Below, piece by piece: positions 1 through 6,609 of a stretch of DNA of 17,833 nucleotides. Every line of letters starts with the position of its first letter. Position 1 is the stretch's first letter. Made by a program: the position numbers and the translations under genes. Source of the stretch: Pseudomonadota bacterium (GTDB lineage: Bacteria > Pseudomonadota > Alphaproteobacteria > Rhizobiales > Beijerinckiaceae); the NCBI GenBank assembly GCA_023423995.1, contig JAFAEL010000070.1:1-17833 (forward strand), in the 5' to 3' direction. The notes beneath the pieces are model-generated. The model was not told the DNA's origin. It was given only the letters and a program-made list of their open reading frames with translations, and did no database searches.

Positions 1-984
1 GTGAAGAGCGTCATCGGCAAGGCGCTGACCCTGCCATCCTCCGAAGTGAGCGTCAGCGCGACCGGCCAGGTCGTGGGGACGAGCCGCATCTGCCTGCTCG
101 CGCTCGATACGAAGGCAAAGGACACGCTCCACCTCCACAAGGGCGCCCGGGTCACGGCTGAGGGCTGCGCCCTCTATACGAATTCCAGCGCCCGTACCGC
201 GGCGAAGATCGAGGACAACGCGAATGTGACGGCGTCGCTGCTCTGCTCGGCAGGTGGGATCGAACTGAAGTCGGCGACGATCAACGCCGAGCAGATGACC
301 GATTGTCCCGCCAAGGCCGACCCGCTCGCCGCGCGCACGCCCCCGACCGTCTCGGGTTGCGACCACACCAACCGCGTCGTCGATGGCAGCAAGACGCCGA
401 CCGTAAGCCTCATGCCCGGCCGCTATTGCGGCGGCCTGAAGATCACGAAGGGTGCACAGGTCACCCTGATGGCGGGGATCTACACGATCGATGACGGGCC
501 GCTGAAGGTGGAGAATGCTTCGATCCGGGGCGAATATGTCGGCTTCTACTTCACGGGTGATGCCGGCGGCCTAGTCTTCGACCCCAAGAGCACGATCGAC
601 CTCTCGGCCCCGAAGGACGGCCCGATGGCCGGGCTCCTGTTCTTCGAGAACCGGACGGTGAGCAATCCGCTCGAACCCTTGCTGGACCTGCTGTCCCCGG
701 TACCGCCGCCGCCGCTGGGCTCGACGCCCATGCGCACCTACCGGATCGTGAGCGACAATGCCCGCAACCTGCTCGGCACCATCTACCTGCCGGCCGGCCG
801 TCTCGTGATCGACGCCAAGAAACCCGTCGCGGACCGCTCCGCCTACACGATCATCGTGGCCAAGCAGGTCGAGCTGTTCGACGGCCCGAACCTCTACCTG
901 AACACCAACTACTCCGCGACGGACATCCCCGTCCCGAAAGGGGTAGGCCCGAAGACTGAGAGGAGCATCAGCCTTGTCCAGTGA
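1..984 (+). CDS. TadG-like pilus-assembly/surface protein, C-terminal part (5' cut by window)
   Basis: The frame is open from base 1 to a TGA at 982-984, so the true start lies upstream and only the last ~327 residues are present. About residues 140-290 show a run of short beta-strand units typical of the C-terminal region of TadE/TadG-type proteins: PGRYCGGLKI, then VTLMAGIYTIDDGPL, then GFYFTGDAGG, then APKDGPMAGLLFFENR, then LGTIYLPAGRLVI. Such proteins belong to the Tad/Flp tight-adherence pilus system and usually carry an N-terminal membrane anchor, which is outside this window. Cysteines at several loops could form disulfides in an exported protein. The family call is from remembered motif resemblance and not from a search. 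The gene is followed by a 68-nt gap with a CtrA box, and Tad pili are often under CtrA control in alphaproteobacteria. Confidence 0.65.
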   Translation: MKSVIGKALTLPSSEVSVSATGQVVGTSRICLLALDTKAKDTLHLHKGARVTAEGCALYTNSSARTAAKIEDNANVTASLLCSAGGIELKSATINAEQMTDCPAKADPLAARTPPTVSGCDHTNRVVDGSKTPTVSLMPGRYCGGLKITKGAQVTLMAGIYTIDDGPLKVENASIRGEYVGFYFTGDAGGLVFDPKSTIDLSAPKDGPMAGLLFFENRTVSNPLEPLLDLLSPVPPPPLGSTPMRTYRIVSDNARNLLGTIYLPAGRLVIDAKKPVADRSAYTIIVAKQVELFDGPNLYLNTNYSATDIPVPKGVGPKTERSISLVQ

Positions 985-995
985 CCTGTCCAAGA

Positions 996-1014
996 GGTTA
1001 ACCGGACGTTAACC
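996..1014 (+). promoter_or_regulatory. CtrA-type binding site (perfect TTAA-N7-TTAAC, palindromic)
   Basis: GGTTAAC (996-1002), a 5-nt spacer and GTTAACC (1008-1014) form a perfect dyad. It also contains TTAA at 998-1001, exactly seven bases, and TTAAC at 1009-1013, which is the full CtrA consensus. It lies 38 nt upstream of the ATG at 1053, where a CtrA site overlapping a -35 region would place transcription start shortly before the gene. A GANTC methylation site (GAATC) sits at 1043-1047 between the ribosome binding site and the start codon. TTAA is rare in this GC-rich sequence, so chance is unlikely. Confidence 0.72.
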
Positions 1015-1052
1015 ATAGGCGGGCGAGCGAACGGGAAGAGGAGAATCCCCCT

Positions 1053-1547
1053 ATGGCCCCGAATGAAGAAATCGCCGGCACCAACGAGACCCTGACGCCG
1101 CTGGTCCGGCAGCTCGCGAACCAGCTCCGTGCGACGCGCTCCGGCTCCGCCGTGGCCAAGTCCTTCCCCGAACGGGAAGCCGCCACGCGGCCGGCGCTGA
1201 AAGCCATCGTCGATGCGATCGCGCAGGCCGCTGCGCGACACGAGGCGCGCCAGGAAGCCATCGCAGCGCTCGAGAACCGGCTCCAGCAAACCGAGGCCAT
1301 GCTGGAGGCGCAGACGGCGCGGCTTTCGGAAACCGAGGGAAAGCTTCGCGCCTCGCAGGACGAAGCGCGCCGGGAGCGGACGCGGGCCGAAGACCTGCAG
1401 CGGCGCTCGACCGAGCTCCTCGACAAGACGCAGGCCATGCTGACCGAGGCAGGCGAGCGCCTCTCGGCCGCCGAGGCGCGCGCCGACAGTGCCGAGGGCG
1501 ATCTCGAGTACCTGAAGGACTTCGTGCGGGAGCACCTCGGCTCCTGA
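1053..1547 (+). CDS. Hypothetical coiled-coil protein
   Basis: This is a 164-residue protein of no family I recognise. It starts at ATG with a GGAAGAGGAG-type ribosome binding site about 10 nt upstream. Residues 1-55 are mixed. Residues ~60-150 are almost entirely Ala, Glu, Arg, Gln and Leu with heptad-like spacing (for example ALENRLQQTEAMLEAQTARL), a long parallel or antiparallel coiled coil. There is no signal peptide or membrane helix, so it is probably cytoplasmic. The C-terminus ends with a less charged YLKDFVREHLGS. It sits alone behind a CtrA box and a GANTC site and ends just before a strong terminator, so it is likely a monocistronic gene under cell-cycle control. A role in scaffolding, polarity or division is only a guess from that regulation. 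Confidence 0.8.
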   Translation: MAPNEEIAGTNETLTPLVRQLANQLRATRSGSAVAKSFPEREAATRPALKAIVDAIAQAAARHEARQEAIAALENRLQQTEAMLEAQTARLSETEGKLRASQDEARRERTRAEDLQRRSTELLDKTQAMLTEAGERLSAAEARADSAEGDLEYLKDFVREHLGS

Positions 1548-1553
1548 CCTCGT

Positions 1554-1589
1554 CGCGAGAAGCGCCCCGTGCGGGGCGCCCCCCTCGCG
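1554..1589. terminator. Nested hairpin, probable bidirectional terminator
   Basis: The inner stem is GCGCCCC (1562-1568) with GGGGCGC (1573-1579) and a GTGC loop. The outer stem is CGCGAG (1554-1559) with CTCGCG (1584-1589). It lies 7 nt after the stop of the plus-strand coiled-coil gene and 2 nt before the stop of the convergent DUF3307 gene, so it can serve both transcripts. There is no T-tract, as is common for GC-rich alphaproteobacteria. Confidence 0.65.
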
Positions 1590-1590
1590 T

Positions 1591-1989
1591 TCAGAGGAGG
1601 ACAAGCGCGAGGGCGATCCCGATATTCGTGAGCTGGTGGAGGAGCTGGTCGAAGCCGAACAGCCACCAGTAGCGGGCATCGTGCGGGCTCCAGCGGCCCC
1701 AGCGCCCCAGGAGCGTCTTGCCCCGGTCCACGGCGAAGTGGATGCCGAAATCCACCAGGGCCAGCCACCACAGGTGCGGCGCCACGATGAGGGCGATCAC
1801 GAGCGTGGCGACGGCGTGGACGGCGACATGCGTCAGAAGCGGTGCCACCCAGGTGTTGTGGCAGTCCTTTCCGCGCGCGATCCAGCCCGTCTGCAGCACG
1901 AAATCCGCCAGGAAATGCTTGACGGCAAATACGGCAGTGAGCCCCGCCACGGCCCAGCCCGGCCCCCAATGGCTCGCCTGCCCGATCAT
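1591..1989 (-). CDS. DUF3307 family membrane protein
   Basis: This is a 132-residue polytopic membrane protein, with about four hydrophobic segments at ~11-34, 50-70, 72-88 and 118-132. The order of conserved residues fits DUF3307: H25-x3-D29 in KHFLADFVLQT, H54 and H58 in LLTHVAVH, D80-x3-H84-x3-D88 in VDFGIHFAVD, then K91, and DQLLHQ (D114, H118). Function of the family is unknown; the repeated His/Asp residues in or near membrane segments suggest metal or proton handling, which is inference. The ATG at 1987-1989 has only a weak upstream GGAG about 12 nt away. It is convergent with the coiled-coil gene and shares its terminator. Confidence 0.85.
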   Translation of the reverse strand: MIGQASHWGPGWAVAGLTAVFAVKHFLADFVLQTGWIARGKDCHNTWVAPLLTHVAVHAVATLVIALIVAPHLWWLALVDFGIHFAVDRGKTLLGRWGRWSPHDARYWWLFGFDQLLHQLTNIGIALALVLL

Positions 1990-2156
1990 GCTGCGTCCGC
2001 AACTCCGAACCGCATCGACCTATGCCGGGTCATGCGGGCACAAGGAAGAGTGAGTGAGGGCCGAGCGACGGCTGTAAGTGCGCTGCCACACAACATGCGA
2101 AGATAACCAGAGCCGCTGGCCTGCCACGTCTTGCGAAGGTCCCAGCGAGCGGCGGA

Positions 2157-3107
2157 TCAGCCGTTCATCGCCGCCCAGACCTCCCGGTCGCGCTCGGCCG
2201 TCCAGATGACCGGGTCGTCGATCCCGGAGGCTTCGTCATAGGCGCGCGCGACGTTGAAGGGCTGGCAATGCTCGTAGATGGCGTAGGACGAAAACTTGGG
2301 ATCCATGACCTCGCGGGCCGCCGCAAAAGTTTCCCTGAGGGTCAGACCGCGTGCCACCGACATCTCCGCCACCCCATAGAGGGTGGTCACGAAATCGCGC
2401 GTGAGGGCGATGGCTTCCGTCACCGTGCGGGCGCCGAGCAGCGCATCCCCACGGCCCGGCACGATCGCGGTCGGGTTGAAGTCGCGGATCGCATCGAGCG
2501 TGCGGGGCCACTGGCGCAGCTTGGCGTCGCCGCAATAGCAGGCCGAGTGATATTCCACGAGGTCGCCCGTGAACATGACGCCGGCATCCGGCACCCAGGC
2601 GACGATGTCGCCCGACGTGTGCCCGGCCCCGAGTTGCATGAGCTGGACCTCGCGCTTGCCGAGATGGATGGACATCCGACCCGAGAAGGTGAGGCTCGGC
2701 CAGGTGAGGCCCGGGATGCTCTCCGCATCCCGGAAGAGCCTCGGAAAGCGGCCGTATTCCGAATCCCAGTCCTGCTGGCCGCGTTCGGCGATCAGGCGGT
2801 AGGTCTCGCCCGAGGCGACGACGCCCTGCGCCCCATAGGCCGAGGCGCCGAGGACCCGCACCGCGTGGTAGTGGGACAGCACCACATAGCGGATCGGCTT
2901 GTCGGTGACGCTTCTCACCCGCTCGATCACGGTCTGCGCCATCGCGGGCGTGGCCTGCGCGTCGAAGACGATGCAGCCGTCATCGCCCACGATGACGCCC
3001 GAGTTGGGATCACCTTCGGCCGTGAAGGCGAAGAGATCCCGGCCGATCTCGGCGAACGTGATTCTCTTATCCGAGAGGTCCGAGGTCGACGCGAACGCCT
3101 TCGTCAT
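2157..3107 (-). CDS. MBL-fold metallo-hydrolase-like protein with degenerate metal motif
   Basis: This is a 316-residue metallo-beta-lactamase fold protein. The start at ATG 3107 has a GGGAGGG ribosome binding site about 9 nt upstream. The fold is recognisable: strand residues IVFDAQ (47-52), the loop LSHYHAVR (77-84), AGHTSGD (161-167), FTGDLVEYH (179-187) and VPGRGD (216-221). The usual HxHxDH motif is HYHAVR, keeping H79 and H81 but losing the Asp and His of the second metal site. H163 and D182 are kept, while the last His of the PGHG motif is R219. This leaves a possible single-metal site. The substrate is unknown. The C-terminal ~90 residues are helical (FAAAREVMDPKFSSYAIYEHC). It stands alone between DUF3307 and the SGNH operon on the same strand but with gaps of 167 and 266 nt. 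Confidence 0.85.
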   Translation of the reverse strand: MTKAFASTSDLSDKRITFAEIGRDLFAFTAEGDPNSGVIVGDDGCIVFDAQATPAMAQTVIERVRSVTDKPIRYVVLSHYHAVRVLGASAYGAQGVVASGETYRLIAERGQQDWDSEYGRFPRLFRDAESIPGLTWPSLTFSGRMSIHLGKREVQLMQLGAGHTSGDIVAWVPDAGVMFTGDLVEYHSACYCGDAKLRQWPRTLDAIRDFNPTAIVPGRGDALLGARTVTEAIALTRDFVTTLYGVAEMSVARGLTLRETFAAAREVMDPKFSSYAIYEHCQPFNVARAYDEASGIDDPVIWTAERDREVWAAMNG

Positions 3108-3373
3108 GGGCGATTCCCTCCCGCTTGAGTCATCCGTGGCGCGTCGCTTATCGGCTCAGGCGTCGAGGTCAACACCGGGACGGCTTTCCCGCACCGGCGC
3201 GCCGGTCCGCGAAGCCAGCAGCCCGCCGGCCGCTGCCCACGGGGAACCCCGCCCGACCTTTGGCCGGGCGGGGCGGTCCGCCGCATCACTGACGGGGGCG
3301 CGTGCTGGCGCCAAGCCTGGCATGGCGCCCCTTGGTTGACGGGAGGTTAACGAAGCAGGAGGCGCCTCGCCCG
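3108..3373. other. Intergenic region with two GC-rich inverted repeats
   Basis: No gene is supported in this 266-nt gap. It holds a strong hairpin at 3247-3273 and a longer-looped inverted repeat (GGGGCGC at 3295-3301 with GCGCCCC at 3325-3331). A CtrA-like near-match, TTGA-N7-TTAAC, lies at 3336-3351. It contains the 5' control region of the MBL gene and the 3' end of the SGNH operon. Confidence 0.6.
3247..3273 (-). terminator. Possible terminator hairpin of the minus-strand SGNH operon
   Basis: CCCCGCCCG (3247-3255) pairs with CGGGCGGGG (3265-3273) around a 9-nt loop that contains a further CC/GG pairing. It lies about 100 nt downstream of the SGNH hydrolase stop and 140 nt upstream of the MBL start, both on the minus strand. 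There is no T-tract, so termination is not proven. Confidence 0.4.
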
Positions 3374-4786
3374 CTACCCCACGCCCTCCGGCCAGAACCG
3401 CGGATTGGAAACCGCCCAGAGCCGCGGCTGCGAGACCTCCATGACGACGACCCCGCTGCCGGCGAGGTACGCCTCGAGACTGAAATTGAGAAACTCGGAG
3501 CCCGCAGGACAGAGCATCGGTTCGGTGACGAACCACAGGCTTCGGCCGTTCATGCTCCCGTCCGCGACCGGCTCGGTCGCGCTCCGGTTGCTCGTGGCTT
3601 CAGACGCCTGAAAGAGGTCGGCCCCCGTCGAGGTTGAGCGCGGTCGCAAGAACAGCCCGAGGTCCTGGAGGTGCTCGGCCCCGCTTTCGACGAAGACGCG
3701 AAGCATCGCCCGCAACCAGATCCCGGCCAGCCCAGGGGTGGACACGGAACTCGCCGAGGTCCCGGGAAAGTCGGTGAAGAGCCACCGGACCACGTCGCCC
3801 GTCGCAGAGGCGAGACTGATCGTGCTTCGAATCGCGTTTCCGGCGCCCGGATCCGCCACGATGCTGTTGGCGAAGCCCGTGATCGCGGCTCCCCCGAGCG
3901 TGCTGGCGCGAACCTTGTCGGGAAGCGTGCCGGACGCGCCGAGCCCGGCGATTCCAGCGGATCCCGCCAGGAGGCCGTTCGAGAAGAGGTTGCCGGGCGC
4001 GCCGGAGCTCACGAGATGGCCGGAACCAGGCTCGATCGTCCTTGCAAAGACCTCCTGCGCCGCGGCGGACCAGAGCCAGCAGCCCAAGGGGGTGAGGTGG
4101 AGCCCGTCTTCCGACACGCCTGCACGCGCCGCCCTGACCGGCGAGGCGGGGTCTTCCAGATAAGGCCCGGAATCGATCAGCTCGGCACCGAACTTGTCGC
4201 AGAGCGCCGGCAGGGCCGCGTTGAATTCGAGCCTCTTGCGGAAGAAGGGATCACCCAAGGGCAGCGCGCTGCCGTTATTCGCCGTTCCGGCATGGGCCCG
4301 CGGATTGAGGGTGGCCACGTAGCACGCCACGCCGGCCGCCTTGAGGGGCCGAAGGAACAGGTCTTCGTACTTCGCCAGGAGCGCCGGGACCTTCTCGGGG
4401 CCGATCAGGTCATTCTGCCCGAGCTGGAGCAGGCAGGCTCCGTATCCACGCGCGATGATCGTTCCGACGAGCTCGGCCTGCTGCGCCATGCCCGAGCCGG
4501 ACTTGCCGAAATTGCCGCCGGACATCTTGCGGCCGAGCGGGTCCGCGAGATCGAACCAGTTCGTGAAGTCGAATCGCGGGTCTCGCATCCGGGCGTAGGT
4601 CAGGCCGCCGGAGGCCTGGCCGGTGATCATCGGAGGCGAGGTGCTGTACGCGCCGGTATTGCGTTCGATGGACGAGGAGCCGAGCGCAGCAAGCTTCACG
4701 CCTGCGGGCAGCAGGAATTTCGCGTCGCGCTGCAGGGCCCGATGGGCCGGCGTGCCGCGGAAAGGTACGGAGAGAACGGCCACCAT
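3374..4786 (-). CDS. SGNH/GDSL-type hydrolase with C-terminal beta-rich domain
   Basis: This is a 470-residue protein. The start at ATG 4784-4786 is chosen because GGAGG lies 6 nt upstream and the upstream gene stops only 1 nt before. Residues ~25-255 form an SGNH hydrolase domain: block I LAALGSSSIE with nucleophile S38, block III LQLGQND with N125, and block V EDGLHLTPLG with D227 and H230. The canonical GDS is GSS here. Such enzymes cleave esters, often acetyl groups on glycans. Residues ~260-470 look like a beta-sandwich (NLFSNGLLAG at the start), possibly carbohydrate-binding or tail-fibre-like. There is no signal peptide. The coupled upstream gene and the adjacent UDP-sugar genes suggest a surface-glycan target, which is inference. 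Confidence 0.82.
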   Translation of the reverse strand: MVAVLSVPFRGTPAHRALQRDAKFLLPAGVKLAALGSSSIERNTGAYSTSPPMITGQASGGLTYARMRDPRFDFTNWFDLADPLGRKMSGGNFGKSGSGMAQQAELVGTIIARGYGACLLQLGQNDLIGPEKVPALLAKYEDLFLRPLKAAGVACYVATLNPRAHAGTANNGSALPLGDPFFRKRLEFNAALPALCDKFGAELIDSGPYLEDPASPVRAARAGVSEDGLHLTPLGCWLWSAAAQEVFARTIEPGSGHLVSSGAPGNLFSNGLLAGSAGIAGLGASGTLPDKVRASTLGGAAITGFANSIVADPGAGNAIRSTISLASATGDVVRWLFTDFPGTSASSVSTPGLAGIWLRAMLRVFVESGAEHLQDLGLFLRPRSTSTGADLFQASEATSNRSATEPVADGSMNGRSLWFVTEPMLCPAGSEFLNFSLEAYLAGSGVVVMEVSQPRLWAVSNPRFWPEGVG

Positions 4787-4787
4787 C

Positions 4788-5414
4788 TCACGCCTCCGCC
4801 ACGGTGAAGGGCTGTCCGGAAGCGGGGCCACAGACCGAGATTGCCCCGGCGGGCACGACCTTGTCGAACGCGAAGGCGCCTCCCGGACCGACCTGGACGG
4901 ATCCGGCTCCGGTCGAGGCCGCCCCACCGGTCGAGAACCAGAAGCTGCGCGTTTCGTCGGGATTGGCGATGAGGAGGAACCGGCGGCCCGGATTGGCCGG
5001 GCAGGCCTGCTGAGCGACGCCGGATGCGCTCAGGGTGCCCGAGCGGTCGACCAGCGCGGCGCCGCCCGAATCCGCCGGGGCGGAGATGTCCGACGCCAGG
5101 ATGGCCGCGATGGATTGGCCGGGCAGCACGTGAACCAGCTGCGCCCGGCGGGGCAGCAACAGAAGACGGGGCTCCGCGTCGGGGTCCGGCGCCAGTCCGA
5201 CGTCGGCGTAGATCGCGCTCTCGACCGCCAGGAGGCGCGCAAAGACGGTTCCCTGGCCGATCGGCACTGGGAGGCGGTCTTCCGGGGCGGTCGCGACCGG
5301 CCCCACGTCCAGGGTGGCGGAACCGAGCGGCGTCGCGGCCAGGCAGTCGATCTGCCCTCCGAGCCGCCCTCGTCCGCTTCCGAGCGCATGGAATTCGACA
5401 CGCAGCTTGGGCAT
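4788..5414 (-). CDS. Hypothetical beta-rich protein resembling phage structural (tail/fibre) domains
   Basis: This is a 208-residue protein starting at ATG 5412-5414 with GAGGAGA about 5 nt upstream. Its stop is 1 nt before the SGNH hydrolase start (TGA G ATG), so the pair is translationally coupled. I see two likely beta domains. Residues ~50-110 have the pattern VFARLLAVESAIYADVGLAP followed by VLPGQSIAAILA. Residues ~135-208 have ANPGRRFLLIANPDETRSFW and a Gly-rich strand run ending SGQPFTVAEA. Similar short beta modules occur in head-tail or tail-fibre proteins of alphaproteobacterial phages; this resemblance is from memory and weak. No signal peptide or membrane helix is visible. A structural or adaptor role for the hydrolase is inference. 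Confidence 0.72.
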   Translation of the reverse strand: MPKLRVEFHALGSGRGRLGGQIDCLAATPLGSATLDVGPVATAPEDRLPVPIGQGTVFARLLAVESAIYADVGLAPDPDAEPRLLLLPRRAQLVHVLPGQSIAAILASDISAPADSGGAALVDRSGTLSASGVAQQACPANPGRRFLLIANPDETRSFWFSTGGAASTGAGSVQVGPGGAFAFDKVVPAGAISVCGPASGQPFTVAEA

Positions 5415-5455
5415 GGTTTCTCCTCGATGGCTGGATAGGCGTGCAGGACGGCGCG

Positions 5456-5480
5456 GCTCGCGCGCCGGGGCGGCGCGAGC
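5456..5480 (-). other. Hairpin in the 5' leader of the beta-rich/SGNH operon
   Basis: GCTCGCGC (5456-5463) pairs perfectly with GCGCGAGC (5473-5480) around a 9-nt loop. It falls within the ~135-nt untranslated leader between the predicted promoter at 5555-5583 and the start codon at 5414. It could modulate transcription or mRNA stability, or end the epimerase transcript. Confidence 0.45.
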
Positions 5481-5554
5481 GGGAAGGCGCGAATTGTGGG
5501 AATGGGCTGCCCCAGCCGGCGATTTGCCAGGCCGGAATGCGGCAGCAGAGTAGG

Positions 5555-5583
5555 TCTATATTCTCAGAACGTCGCGCTGTCAA
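5555..5583 (-). promoter_or_regulatory. Near-consensus sigma70 promoter for the beta-rich/SGNH operon
   Basis: On the minus strand TTGACA (5583-5578) is followed by exactly 17 bases and TATAGA (5560-5555), 11 of 12 consensus positions. It begins 7 nt downstream of the epimerase stop codon and points to the gene starting at 5414. Promoters this close to consensus are uncommon in GC-rich alphaproteobacteria. Confidence 0.72.
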
Positions 5584-5589
5584 GCAGCG

Positions 5590-6600
5590 TCAGGCGTGTC
5601 CGTGATACCGCCGGTACCATTCGACGAACAGCCGGATGCCCCGGTCGATGCCGGTGGCGGGCGGGCGGCCATAAAGTTCCGAGAACGTCGCGACATCGGA
5701 CGAGGTCATGACGACGTCACCGCGAGGTAGTGGCGTGGAAACGCGAAGTGCTTTTCGGCCCAGCGCCGCCTCGATCAACCCGATGACGTGGTTCAGCTCG
5801 GTCGGACGGTCGCCCCCGATATTGAGCAGCCGGAACGGCGCGATCGTGCTCCTGTCCGGCCCGGTCTCACCGGCGCTCCTGGCCGGCGCGGGCCCATTCA
5901 GGACCCGCATCACCGCCTCGAGCGCATCGTCGATGAAGGTGAAGTCGCGCCAGACCTTGCCGTCGGCCGCCACCTCGATCGGCTCGCCGCGCGAGATCTG
6001 CTCCGTGAAGCGGTAGATCGCCATGTCGGGCCGCCCCCACGGGCCATAGACCGTGAAGAAGCGGAGCCCTGTCGTGGGCAGCCCGAAGAGATGGGCATAG
6101 GAATGCGCCATCAGCTCGTTGGCGCGCTTGGTGGCCGCATACAGGCTGATCGGGTGGTCGACCGGGTCCCCCTCGGCGAAGGGCATCTTCGTGTTGCCGC
6201 CGTAGACCGAGCTCGACGAGGCGTAGACGAGATGCTCCACGCCCGCGTGGCGGCAGGCTTCGAGGACGCTCAGGAAGGCGCCGAGATTGGCGCCGGCATA
6301 GACGTGGGGATGTGTCAGCGCGTAGCGCACGCCCGGCTGGGCCGCGAGGTGAATGACGCGGCGGAACCCGTGCCGGTCGAACAGCGCGCGCGTCCCCTCC
6401 GTATCGGCGAGATCGAGGCGAATGCCGGTGAAACCGGGCCTGCTCTCCAATTGGGAGAACCGCGCCTGCTTCAGCCCGGGATCGTAATAATCCGAGAAGG
6501 AATCGACCCCGACGACCGTCGCCCCCTCATCGAGCAGACGCCGGGCCACGTGAAAGCCGATGAAGCCGGCCGAGCCGGTGACAAGGATGGGCGCGGCCAA
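5590..6600 (-). CDS. NAD-dependent epimerase, UDP-glucuronate 4-epimerase type
   Basis: This is a 336-residue extended short-chain dehydrogenase/reductase. GSAGFIG (9-15) is the NAD-binding turn, HLAAQPGVRYAL (84-95) and YASSSSVYG (126-134) carry the active-site serine strand, and YAATK (154-158) is the catalytic Tyr-x3-Lys. The stretches TTGLRFFTVYGPWGRPDMA and VWRDFTFIDD are typical of UDP-glucuronate 4-epimerases that make UDP-galacturonate for capsule or LPS. The start is TTG at 6598-6600: an in-frame TAG lies 12 nt upstream, there is no ATG or GTG between them, and the Rossmann motif begins at once. The upstream gene is UDP-glucose dehydrogenase, which makes the substrate UDP-glucuronate, so the pair forms one pathway. 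Confidence 0.9.
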   Translation of the reverse strand: MAAPILVTGSAGFIGFHVARRLLDEGATVVGVDSFSDYYDPGLKQARFSQLESRPGFTGIRLDLADTEGTRALFDRHGFRRVIHLAAQPGVRYALTHPHVYAGANLGAFLSVLEACRHAGVEHLVYASSSSVYGGNTKMPFAEGDPVDHPISLYAATKRANELMAHSYAHLFGLPTTGLRFFTVYGPWGRPDMAIYRFTEQISRGEPIEVAADGKVWRDFTFIDDALEAVMRVLNGPAPARSAGETGPDRSTIAPFRLLNIGGDRPTELNHVIGLIEAALGRKALRVSTPLPRGDVVMTSSDVATFSELYGRPPATGIDRGIRLFVEWYRRYHGHA

Positions 6601-6609
6601 GTCCGGAAC

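Noticed and set aside
3156..3637. Short open frames across the 3108-3373 gap on both strands
   Set aside because: They have no good ribosome binding site, overlap GC-rich hairpins and run into the SGNH gene in another frame.
4787..4927. Upstream extension of the SGNH hydrolase
   Set aside because: It would overlap the preceding gene and has Arg/Pro-rich shadow composition; the ATG at 4786 has its own strong ribosome binding site.
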